DNA of 64,000 bases from Actinocatenispora thailandica (lineage in GTDB: Bacteria; Actinomycetota; Actinomycetes; Mycobacteriales; Micromonosporaceae): NCBI RefSeq assembly GCF_016865425.1, contig NZ_AP023355.1, positions 6,012,198-6,076,197 of the forward strand, written 5' to 3'. The notes below the pieces were generated by a model. The model made no database searches and was not told where the DNA came from. It worked only from the letters and a program-made list of their open reading frames with translations. Positions 33,506 through 41,100 of the stretch are shown one piece after another (positions within the stretch are counted from its first letter, which is position 1; every line of letters starts with the position of its first letter). The translations under genes were made by a program, and so were the position numbers.

Positions 33506-34054
33506 TTAGATGGTCGGCTGGGAGAGGCCGGACAGGACGATGTCGATGACCCGGGACAGTGTTTCGGGGTGGGGCGGCATGGTCGCGGACGCCTGGGCCA
33601 GGCCGCGGAGGAGGAGATAGACCTCGTCGACGGTGACAGAGGGTCGGACGGCTCCGCTGTTTTGTGCCTGGCGGAGTACCTCGCTGACGGCCGCCTTCAG
33701 GCGGTTCGAGGCGTCGATGGCGGCGGGGGACGGCTTCGCGGGCAGCAACGTGCCCAGGGTGAGTTTGGTGCCCCCCGTTTCGATCATCGTGCGAAGCAGG
33801 GTGCGCCATCCTGTCGCGGGGTCTGGGGTTGCGGCGATGGCGAGGGCTTGGTCGGTGAGGCGGTCGAAGTGCCGCAGGAGGGTCGCCTCGATCAGCTCCT
33901 CCTTGGTGGGGAAGTGGCGGAAGACGGTGGCGTGGCCGACGCCGGCTCGGCGGGCGACCTCCTCGGTCGATCCGGCCGCGCCGCCCCGGGTACCGAAGAC
34001 CTCTTCGGCCGCGGCGAGGATCCGCTCTCGGTTCTCTCGGGCATCTTGGCGCAT
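33506..34054 (-). CDS. TetR/AcrR-family transcriptional regulator
   Basis: 182 residues. HTH at about 6-55: ENRERILAAAEEVFGTRGGA then TEEVARRAGVGHATVFRHFP. The C-terminal domain resembles the SbtR-type C-terminal regions (RTLLRTMIETGGTKLTLG). Divergent from the SnoaL-like gene at 34154, with a large double palindrome between. It probably represses both. Confidence 0.9.
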   Translation of the reverse strand: MRQDARENRERILAAAEEVFGTRGGAAGSTEEVARRAGVGHATVFRHFPTKEELIEATLLRHFDRLTDQALAIAATPDPATGWRTLLRTMIETGGTKLTLGTLLPAKPSPAAIDASNRLKAAVSEVLRQAQNSGAVRPSVTVDEVYLLLRGLAQASATMPPHPETLSRVIDIVLSGLSQPTI

Positions 34055-34086
34055 CGGGTCCCTTCCCCAGCTCTGTTGGAGGACTT

Positions 34087-34136
34087 TAAACGAAGTCGAG
34101 ACTTCGGTAAACTTACCGAAGTCTCGACTTCGTTTA
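34087..34136. promoter_or_regulatory. 50-bp double palindrome, TetR operator pair
   Basis: A 24-bp arm at 34087-34110 is perfectly complementary to 34113-34136. Each arm also contains its own 16-bp near-palindrome, CGAAGTC-GA-GACTTCG and CGAAGTC-TC-GACTTCG. This gives two TetR-size operators arranged symmetrically in a 99-bp gap between divergent tetR and SnoaL-like genes. Confidence 0.8.
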
Positions 34137-34153
34137 GTCCTGGAGGACGTGCT

Positions 34154-34612
34154 GTGCCATCTTCACCAGCCGATGTCGTCCGCGCCGTCGCCGAAGGGGT
34201 CGGCCGGGTGATAGCCGGTGGCCTGAGCGAGCAGGAGAAGGAGGCGGAGTTCGACCGTCTCGCGAGCCTGTACGCGGCGGAGACCGACGTCCGGCATCCG
34301 TTCGCACCGCTGGGTGACACTCCCCTGCACACCCGCGCCGAGGTGCGGCACCACTTCTCCGACGGGCCGGCCTGGCAGGTCGACAGGTTCGAGCCGGTGG
34401 GCCGGATCCACGAGACCGCCGATCCCGAGGTGGTCATCTACGAGTTCAGCTACGTCGGCTCGCGGGACGGTCGGGACTTCGCGGTGCCGTGCATCTTTGT
34501 GGTCCGGGTGCGGGACGGAGTCATCGTCGAGTCGCGCGACTACGTCGATCACTTGGGCATGGCTCGGGCGTTCGGGCGGCTCGACGACCTGGCCACCGCG
34601 CTGTCCGCCTGA
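34154..34612 (+). CDS. SnoaL-like nuclear transport factor 2 family protein
   Basis: 152 residues, GTG start after TGGAGG. NTF2/ketosteroid-isomerase-like fold: EAEFDRLASLYAAETDVRHP, EVRHHFSDGPAWQVDRFEPV, DPEVVIYEFSYVGSRDGRDF, VVRVRDGVIVESRDYVDHLG. Function unknown; a catabolic or detoxifying role is usual when paired with a TetR regulator. Likely controlled by that regulator through the palindrome at 34087. Confidence 0.85.
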   Translation: MPSSPADVVRAVAEGVGRVIAGGLSEQEKEAEFDRLASLYAAETDVRHPFAPLGDTPLHTRAEVRHHFSDGPAWQVDRFEPVGRIHETADPEVVIYEFSYVGSRDGRDFAVPCIFVVRVRDGVIVESRDYVDHLGMARAFGRLDDLATALSA

Positions 34613-34730
34613 GCGGGTGGCGGTGGCCCGGTCCGGAGGCTCGGACCAGCCGGCGCGTCCCGAGGGGTGGTACGGGGCGGGTGAGGTCTGGCACAGCGTC
34701 ACGACCGGGAAGCGTTGCGGTGCTTACGGT

Positions 34731-35665
34731 GTGCGGGTGGACGAGACACGGCGCGGATACGTGTACGGGCTTGTCGCGTACGGGCTGTGGGGCTGTTCCC
34801 GATCTACTGGAAGCTGCTGCGGCCGGCCGGCGCGGTCGAGATCCTGGCGAACCGGATCCTCTGGTCGGCGGTCTGTTGCGCGCTGCTGCTGGTGATCCTG
34901 CGGCAGTGGCGGTGGATCGCCGGGGTGCTGCGCCGGCCGCGTACGGTGGCGAAGCTGGTCACGGCGGCCGGGCTGATCGCGGTCAACTGGGGCACCTACA
35001 TCTACGGCGTCAACTCGGGGCACGTGGTGGAGACCGCACTCGGGTACTTCATCAATCCGCTGGTGTCGATCCTGCTCGGCGTGGTGATCCTGCGGGAGCG
35101 GCTGCGCCGGCTGCAGTGGGTGGCGATCGCGTTCGGTGTCGCCGCGGTCGTGGTGATCACCGTCGACTACGGCCGGCCGCCGTGGATCGCGCTGACGCTG
35201 GCGGCGTCGTTCGGGCTGTACGGGCTGACGAAGAAGACGCTGCGGCTGCCGGCGGCGCGCGGCCTGTTCGCCGAGTCGGCCGTGCTGGCGCTGCCCGCGG
35301 CCGGTTACCTCGGCTACCTGTCCGCGACCGGTACCGGCACGTTCGGCACCGTCTCGGTGGGGCACACCATGCTGCTGGTCGGCGGCGGGCTGGTGACGAT
35401 GGTGCCGCTGCTGTCGTTCGCGTCCGCGGCGAACCGGCTGCCGCTGACCTCGATCGGCGTGCTGCAGTACCTGACGCCCACGATGCAGCTCTGTTGCGGG
35501 CTGATCCTGTACGGCGAGCCGATGCCGCCGGCGGAGCTGGCCGGCTTCGTCCTCGTCTGGATCGCCCTCGTGGTCTTCACCGCCGACCTGGTGCACCGGA
35601 CGCGCCGGACGGTGGCCGCGGCGCCACGCGAGGCGCCGCGGCTGTCCACCACATCCGACCGCTGA
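34731..35665 (+). pseudogene. rarD: RarD-type EamA permease, frameshifted near its start
   Basis: Inner-membrane drug/metabolite transporter family, ten helices. The normal start VDETRRGYVYGLVAYGLWG is encoded from GTG 34731/34737. At about 34793 one base (a C) appears to be missing, so the frame goes to CSRSTG instead of the expected LFPIYWKLLRPAGAVEILAN. That sequence is in the next frame and runs intact to 35665. Family patterns in the second frame: NRILWSAV, NWGTYIYGVNSGHVVETALGYFINPL, LQYLTPTMQL. Only the frameshift breaks it. It may be a true recent mutation, a sequence error, or a gene that starts internally. Confidence 0.8.
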
Positions 35666-35680
35666 CGGCGGCCGAGCCGG

Positions 35681-36817
35681 TCAGGCGACGGTGACCGCCG
35701 TGTCGTCCAGTACGAACGAGGTCGCGTCGACCGAGTCCTCGGTACCGGTGAACCGGATGGTGATCGTGTTGCCGGCGTAGTTGGCGAGCGAGACGGTGTG
35801 CTGGCCGTACCCGCTGGCCGCATCGAGGTTCGAGTAGCTTGCCGGGCTGGTCAGTACCGATCCGGACGCGTCGAGGACCTGCACCGCGAGCTTGTCGTAC
35901 TTGGTGCTGGTGGTCGTCTCGGTGGTGTCGACGTGCAGCCAGTACGAGAGGGTGTAGCTGCTGCAGCCGCTCGGCAGGGTGACGGACTGCGACAGGGTGT
36001 CGGTGTGCGTGCTGCCGTAGCCGTCCAGCCAGGCGTCCCAGCTGCCCGAACGTGCCGGCTCGGTGCTGGAGTTGCTGACCACGCCGCTGCTGGCCGACCA
36101 CGGTGCCGCGGTACCGGTCTCGAATCCGGGGTTGCCGAGCAGCTGACCGGTGCCGCAGCCACCCCCGCCGCTGCTGGTGCCGAAGGTGATGCCCAGGACG
36201 GCGTGCAGCTCGATGCCGTTCGGCGCGACGCCGGTCTGCCCGTGGAGGAAGTCGAAGAACCCGACGCCGGTCACCGTGACCGGCACGTCGGCGGTCTGGA
36301 AGCTGCCGGTGGGGGTGTACTTCGCGTCCAGCTCGTTCCGGGCCGTGGTGATGTCGCTCTTGAGCGGGCTGGTCGAGCCGACGCACGCCGGGTCGGGGAT
36401 CTCGACGATCATCGTGTTCCCGGAGCTGTCCTGGATGACCAGGTGATAGTCCGAGTCGCCCTCCAGCTTGTACTCGGTGAGGGTCGCGGACACCTGGAAC
36501 ACCGTCGTCTCGGTCGGCTGGATCCGGCTGTCGCTGGGCAGGCTCGGCGGCTTCGCCAGCGAGCGCAGGTGCGAGATGGTGGTCGGCGTCGTCGAGTTCA
36601 GGTCGATCTGGCCGGCGTCCGCGTCGGTGCCGGTCTTGACCGACCAGCGCTCGACACCGCAGCTGCTTGCCTGCGCAGCCGCGTTGGGCCGCAACGCCTC
36701 GTGTTCTTCACCGGGCGACGCGGCGCCCCCGGACGTCGCGGCGGCGGACCCGCTCACCACCACGGTGGTCAATGCGGCACATACGGCCAGTGTTCCGATT
36801 CGTCTCGCTGTCCGCAC
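35681..36817 (-). CDS. Secreted protein with C-terminal jelly-roll (CBM-like) domain
   Basis: 378 residues from GTG 36817, chosen for the GAGGAGG ribosome binding site. A GTG at 36832 is in frame but overlaps that site. Signal peptide VRTARRIGTLAVCAALTTVV with cleavage near SGSAAA. Domain 1 (about 50-215): SCGVERWSVKTGTDADAGQI, VFQVSATLTEYKLEGDSDYH, GFFDFLHGQTGVAPNGIELH, a conserved extracellular domain of unknown function in actinomycetes. A Gly/Ser linker leads to domain 2 (about 228-378), which starts NPGFETGTAAPWSASSGVV and has the strands of a beta-sandwich carbohydrate-binding module. Exported. Substrate not known. Confidence 0.8.
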   Translation of the reverse strand: MRTARRIGTLAVCAALTTVVVSGSAAATSGGAASPGEEHEALRPNAAAQASSCGVERWSVKTGTDADAGQIDLNSTTPTTISHLRSLAKPPSLPSDSRIQPTETTVFQVSATLTEYKLEGDSDYHLVIQDSSGNTMIVEIPDPACVGSTSPLKSDITTARNELDAKYTPTGSFQTADVPVTVTGVGFFDFLHGQTGVAPNGIELHAVLGITFGTSSGGGGCGTGQLLGNPGFETGTAAPWSASSGVVSNSSTEPARSGSWDAWLDGYGSTHTDTLSQSVTLPSGCSSYTLSYWLHVDTTETTTSTKYDKLAVQVLDASGSVLTSPASYSNLDAASGYGQHTVSLANYAGNTITIRFTGTEDSVDATSFVLDDTAVTVA

Positions 36818-37081
36818 GGGGGACCTCCTCACACGTCGGATACCGCGAGCACGGCAGGGCGTTCACCGACACGGCACGCCCTGGACGGAGGGTGTCACAT
36901 ATCACCCGGAACCCCTACGTACCAGAAGAGTTTTTACCGAGGCCTATCCAACCGTCTGCAGGGGTGCCAAACGCCGATCCGACCCCGATACCGCGCAATT
37001 CACCGGGCACCGCGGTACCGCCCCGGCACGAGGACCGCGAAACGAGCCCGGTGCCCGCCGCGCACGGGCCACCGGGGCCCC

Positions 37082-37831
37082 TCAGACGGCGGCGCGCTCG
37101 ACCTCGAGCAGGGATTCGCCGAGCAGTGCGGCGTGTGCCGCATCCGCGCCGCCGCGCAGGCCGAACAGCCGCTTCGTGACCAGCAGGTAGATCACCGCGA
37201 CGACGTTGAACAGCAGCGCACCGATCCGCAGCCAGGTGAACTTCTCGGACAGTTCGTAGATCTCCAGCGGCAGGAACGCCGCGGTCGCCACCACGGTGAA
37301 GTACTCGGCCCAGCGCTTGACCAGCCACAGCCCGACGCCCTCGACGAGTTCGATCAGCGCGTACCCCAGCAGCGCCGCGGCGATGACCAGGAGCACGGTG
37401 TGGCTGAGCGTGAAGCTCTTCCGGATCTCGTCGACGATCGGCGAGTCGGTCAGGTCGTACCCGAACTTGTCGGCGAGCGGCCGCACCAGCGGCAGGTCCG
37501 ACTCGAACACCCGGCTCAGGTCGACCTGCGAGTCGCGGAACCACCAGACCGCCAGCGCGGCGGCGGCGATGAGCAGGCCGCGCAGGAACCGTTCGACGGC
37601 GAGGATCCGGATGATCAGCCGGTCCCGGATCGCAGCACCGCGCGGGATCAGCGGGGCATGGTCGGCCGGGCCGCCGCCGGCGGGTGCCCCGACCGCGTAC
37701 GTGCCGCAGCGCAGGCACCGCCACGCCTCGCCCTGCGGTGTCGTGGCGCACAGCCGGTCGCGCAGTTCCGCCTCGGCCGGCGCGTACGTGACGTGCCCGC
37801 GCCGGGCGCAGGCACGCAGGTTCCAGTCCAT
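37082..37831 (-). CDS. DUF2127 membrane protein with N-terminal zinc-ribbon-like segment
   Basis: 249 residues from ATG 37831 (MDWNLRACARRGHVTYAPAE). Cys8/His13 and CLRC (about 38-42) form a possible metal-binding knuckle. DUF2127 follows: IRILAVERFLRGLLIAAAAL, LVIAAALLGYALIELVEGVG, WAEYFTVVATAAFLPLEIYE and LFNVVAVIYLLVTKRLFGLR, four helices. Function unknown in the family. Confidence 0.8.
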   Translation of the reverse strand: MDWNLRACARRGHVTYAPAEAELRDRLCATTPQGEAWRCLRCGTYAVGAPAGGGPADHAPLIPRGAAIRDRLIIRILAVERFLRGLLIAAAALAVWWFRDSQVDLSRVFESDLPLVRPLADKFGYDLTDSPIVDEIRKSFTLSHTVLLVIAAALLGYALIELVEGVGLWLVKRWAEYFTVVATAAFLPLEIYELSEKFTWLRIGALLFNVVAVIYLLVTKRLFGLRGGADAAHAALLGESLLEVERAAV

Positions 37832-38027
37832 GCCGGCACAATATGCGCCGCCGTCGAACACCCCGCGCCACTCACGTACCACCCCGGACGATTCCACCCC
37901 GCCAGCGGGACCGTCGACGAGATCCGCCAAAGCAGTCCGCGAGCACGACTGGCGATGTCAGTAGTGCCGGCTGCGTGGGTGGTGTGTTCTGCGCGGGTGG
38001 TCCCGCCGGACGCGAGGTCTCGCGGGC

Positions 38028-38711
38028 TCAGGACGTCAGCCAGGGGACGACCTCGGCGAGGAAACGGTCCGGGGCGTCGCGGTGGATGTCGTGCCCGACG
38101 GGAATCTCGACCAGCCGGGATCCGGGCACGGCGGCGTGCGCGTCGGCCAGGATCTGTTGCGGCACATGGCTGCTCGGGCCACCGGCCAGGATCAGCGTCT
38201 TCGCGGTGACCGCGGTCAGTCCCGCCCACCAGGCCGGGTCGGGCTGGGCCAGCTGGGACACCAGCGCCACCATGGCATCCCAGTCGTACGGGGGCTCGGG
38301 GTCGGGGCGTGGCCCGAGCTCGGCGACGAACGGGTCCCGGGGCGGCGCGCTGTCCACGGCAACCAGGTGCGAGACGCGGTCCGGGCAGCGCTGGGCGACC
38401 AGCCACGCCACGGTGCCGCCCAGCGAGTGCCCCACCACCGAGTACCGGCCCGGGGTCAGCTCGGCCATCACCCCGGTCACGTCGTCGCGCAGCCGCTCGA
38501 GGGAGTGCGCCCCGGGCCGGTCGCTGTCGCCATAGCCGCGCATGTCCATCGCGTACACGCGATGCGACCGAGCGAGCCCCGGTGCGGTCGCGTCCCATGC
38601 AGACCGGGTGGGCCCGCTGCCGTGCAGCAGTACCACCGGCGGGTCCGCCGGCTCGCCCCACACCGACAGCGCCAGCCGCGTTCCGTCGACATCGATCACT
38701 CGCATGCGCAA
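38028..38711 (-). CDS. Alpha/beta hydrolase
   Basis: 227 residues. VVLLHGSGPTRSAWDATAPG oxyanion region, MDMRGYGDSDRPG, nucleophile Ser96 in VVGHSLGGTVA, catalytic His in PVGHDIHRDAPDRF near the C-terminus. Short lid. General esterase/epoxide-hydrolase-like enzyme with unknown substrate. The start may be the first (38711) or second (38705) ATG. Confidence 0.88.
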   Translation of the reverse strand: MRMRVIDVDGTRLALSVWGEPADPPVVLLHGSGPTRSAWDATAPGLARSHRVYAMDMRGYGDSDRPGAHSLERLRDDVTGVMAELTPGRYSVVGHSLGGTVAWLVAQRCPDRVSHLVAVDSAPPRDPFVAELGPRPDPEPPYDWDAMVALVSQLAQPDPAWWAGLTAVTAKTLILAGGPSSHVPQQILADAHAAVPGSRLVEIPVGHDIHRDAPDRFLAEVVPWLTS

Positions 38712-39045
38712 ACCTCATTCCGGGAACGTGCTCGAAGCCCGGCCGGCACCACCTGGCCCCGACGGACCAACCGGCCACAGTGCCGACCGGCCACGGTGCC
38801 GACCGACCCACCGTCACCGAACCGACTGGCCACCGGAACGACCAGCGAACCGACCGCCACCGCGACTGGACCAACCAGCCACCGGACCGACCGGCCACTG
38901 GTCACCGGGACGACGAGCGTCCCGTCCGACCAGCCGCCAGCCGACCAGCCATCGGGACGACGGGTCGCCGGGCTCCGATGGGCTGGGCAACTGTATCCGC
39001 TCGGCGGCGGGAATCGCGGTGAGCGCAGCCGGTGCGGCTGGCAGC
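38706..39045. other. Intergenic low-complexity region
   Basis: No supported gene in 340 bp. About 38757-38960 is made of degenerate ACCGACCGGCCACCGG-type units, which give no homogeneous unit length. The two flanking genes are divergent, so their promoters should lie at either end of the region. Confidence 0.6.
38757..38960. repeat. Degenerate ACCGACCGGCCAC repeat
   Basis: Many imperfect copies of an about 12-18-bp ACCGACCGGCCAC(C/G)GG unit. Low complexity, strongly C-rich on the plus strand. Confidence 0.7.
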
Positions 39046-39852
39046 ATGAGCGCCGTGACGAGAACGCTGCTCGCGGCGCGCAACAACGCCGACTGGTGCC
39101 GGGCGATGTGCCGGGCGCACGGGTTGCACAGCCGTACCACCGGCGCGGTGTGGAGCTGTCCGGAGCGCACCCCGCCGTACTATCCGGACGCCGTGACGTT
39201 GCGGCCCGATGTCACCGCCGACGAGGTACTGGCGGGTGTCGACGCCGGGCCCGGCTGCTCGGTCAAGGACAGCTTCGGCACGCTCGACCTGTCCCCTGCC
39301 GGCTTCGTGCCGATCATCGAGGCGACCTGGCTGTACCGGCAGGTCGGGACCACAGGGCCCGGAGCCGCACAGACCGGGGCCGCAAGGGCCGGGGCCGCGC
39401 AGGCCGGGACCGCGCAGGCCGGGACCGCGCAGGCCGGGACCGCGGCGGCCGGCGGCGGGGCGGCGGCGCGCCGGGCCGAGTGGCGGCGCGTCGACGACGC
39501 CGACGCGCTGGACGCCTGGATCGCCGGGTGGGACGGTGGCGCCGGGATCTTCCGGCCCGAGTTGCTCGCCGACCCGGACGTCGCGGTACTCGCCCGCTAC
39601 GACGGCGAGGCGGTGACCGGCGGCGCGGTCGTGAACCGTTCCCCGGGCTGCCTCGGCGTCAGCAACCTGTACGCGTCGACCGGCGACCCGGCCGACGCCT
39701 GGCGCGGCGCCGTCGCCACCGCCTACGCGGTCTTCGAGCCGCGCCCCGTCGTCGGGTACGAGCACGGCGACGACCTCGCCGCCGCCGTCCGCGCCGGCTG
39801 CACCCCCCTCACCACCCTCCGCATCTGGCTCAACCCCACCGCGCCGCGTTGA
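39046..39852 (+). CDS. Hypothetical protein, possible GNAT fold, with internal repeat
   Basis: 268 residues from ATG 39046 (GTG 39055 also possible). N-terminal part DWCRAMCRAHGLHSRTTGAV and PPYYPDAVTLRPDVTADEVL. A low-complexity linker (about 105-138) is built from AGTAQ-like pentapeptides. The C-terminal part (RRAEWRRVDDADALDAWIAG, VAVLARYDGEAVTGGAVVNR, GVSNLYASTGDPADAWRGAV) resembles a degenerate acetyltransferase-like fold. No acetyl-CoA RxxGxG motif seen. Function unknown. Confidence 0.72.
   Translation: MSAVTRTLLAARNNADWCRAMCRAHGLHSRTTGAVWSCPERTPPYYPDAVTLRPDVTADEVLAGVDAGPGCSVKDSFGTLDLSPAGFVPIIEATWLYRQVGTTGPGAAQTGAARAGAAQAGTAQAGTAQAGTAAAGGGAAARRAEWRRVDDADALDAWIAGWDGGAGIFRPELLADPDVAVLARYDGEAVTGGAVVNRSPGCLGVSNLYASTGDPADAWRGAVATAYAVFEPRPVVGYEHGDDLAAAVRAGCTPLTTLRIWLNPTAPR
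39358..39444. repeat. 15-bp in-frame tandem repeat
   Basis: Five to six units of GCAGGCCGGGACCGC type, the last three nearly identical. They encode the AGTAQ linker of the preceding protein and keep the frame. Confidence 0.8.
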
Positions 39853-39869
39853 TCATGGACCCCTGCCGC

Positions 39870-39930
39870 GTTGATCATGAGCCTGTACGGATTGCAATCG
39901 ATTGCTGCCCTACACAGCACCATGATCAAC
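39870..39930. repeat. 61-bp palindromic repeat, copy 3
   Basis: GTTGATCATGA to CACCATGATCAAC, core GCAATCGATTGC at 39894 (itself a palindrome). An isolated left end GTTGATCATGG lies at 39848-39858. Located between the convergent ends of the preceding hypothetical gene and the AbiEi/Vsr-like gene. Confidence 0.88.
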
Positions 39931-39971
39931 TCAGGCGGAGGCGTAGGCGGCGGGGGGACGTGGTGTTGGCG

Positions 39972-40901
39972 TCAGGCCGCGTGCCGTGGGTTGCGGAGTA
40001 GGGCGTGGAGCATGTTGGGGATGTAGGCGGGATGAGCGCAGTCGTCCCAGGTGAAGCGGAAGACGCGCCACCCGGCACGGTGGAAGTCGTTCTGCCGCCG
40101 CCGATCCACAAACAACGCCTCGGGGTTCGCGTGCGGGCCCCGACCGTCGGCCTCGACCGCCAGGCGCCGGCTCGGCCAGGCCAGATCCGCATATCCGAGC
40201 ACGTCACCCTGCGCGTTCGTCACCGGGTACTGCAGTGCTTCCGGCGGTGTTCCCCCGTCCACGCAGCGCAGCCGGACGCGTGTTTCCAGCGGGGACTCGG
40301 CCCGGCCGTCACACTCGGTGAGACAGCGTCGCGCGGCCAGCGCACCGCGTCTCCTGCGCAACGCTGGGGACAGTCGGTGGAGAAGAGCCGCGTGCTCGGC
40401 TGGGCCCGGCTGGAGAGCCGAGTCGAGCAGCGCCACCGCGTCGAAGCGCGGGAGGCAGCAGATCAGATCGATCAGGGTGCGGTCGATCGAGGTCGTCGGA
40501 ACACCGTCGATGCAGGCCCGCTCATCGGAACGCAGCTCGTACTGGTGGATGCGCAGCCATGGCTGGCGTGCCCGGACTCGGCTCGCCGTGGGCGCCACCG
40601 CAACATGCACGAGCGGATCGGCCGGAACGGCAAGGCCGTGCAACTCCGCGGCGGAGTGCAGCGCCGCAACTGCCGAGTCACCGCACGAGAGGACGGCGGC
40701 GCGTATCCGACCGCGTCGAGTCAACGCCGCTGTCGGCGAAGGTTCGTACACCCGAGGGATTGGTCTCGCCCACCGATGGCGCTGGACCAGAACGTTGATC
40801 TCATGCGTGGTCGCCCCCAACCGTTTGGCCTGTTGCAACGTGAGGACACCGTCCTGCGTGCTGGCCAGCTCGTGCGCCCTCGCTACCCATTCGATCGCCA
40901 C
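39972..40901 (-). CDS. AbiEi-type N-terminal domain fused to DUF559/Vsr-like nuclease domain
   Basis: 309 residues. The N-terminal part (VARAHELASTQDGVLTLQQA, ERHRWARPIPRVYEPSP-like) is the winged-helix region found in AbiEi antitoxins of type IV toxin-antitoxin systems. The middle is SLIDLICCLPRF-like. The C-terminal domain has PD-(D/E)xK/Vsr features: ESPLETRVRLRC, YADLAWPSRRLAVEADGRGP, RRRQNDFHRAGWRVFRFTWDD. No AbiEii toxin gene is adjacent, so it is an orphan type common in actinobacteria. A 61-bp palindromic repeat lies on each side. Confidence 0.82.
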   Translation of the reverse strand: MAIEWVARAHELASTQDGVLTLQQAKRLGATTHEINVLVQRHRWARPIPRVYEPSPTAALTRRGRIRAAVLSCGDSAVAALHSAAELHGLAVPADPLVHVAVAPTASRVRARQPWLRIHQYELRSDERACIDGVPTTSIDRTLIDLICCLPRFDAVALLDSALQPGPAEHAALLHRLSPALRRRRGALAARRCLTECDGRAESPLETRVRLRCVDGGTPPEALQYPVTNAQGDVLGYADLAWPSRRLAVEADGRGPHANPEALFVDRRRQNDFHRAGWRVFRFTWDDCAHPAYIPNMLHALLRNPRHAA

Positions 40902-40990
40902 AGGTACCAGACTTCACCAACCGCCGCGGGAATCCCGGAGTTGTCCACAGGCCACACGTCTGTCCACAGGCCAACTCCGCCCAGTCTCGG

Positions 40991-41051
40991 TTGATCATGG
41001 CTCTATGAAGGCAGCAAGCGCTTTCCCCGCTACACCACACCATGATCAACG
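40991..41051. repeat. 61-bp palindromic repeat, copy 4
   Basis: GTTGATCATGGCTC to CACCATGATCAAC with core GCAAGCGCTTTCC at 41015. Lies 90 bp upstream of the AbiEi/Vsr-like start and 50 bp past the prenyl synthase stop. With copy 3 it brackets the AbiEi/Vsr-like gene. Confidence 0.9.
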
Positions 41052-41100
41052 CGGCGGGCGACTCGCGGCGGACAACGCCGTGGACGGCGGGCGGCGGGCC

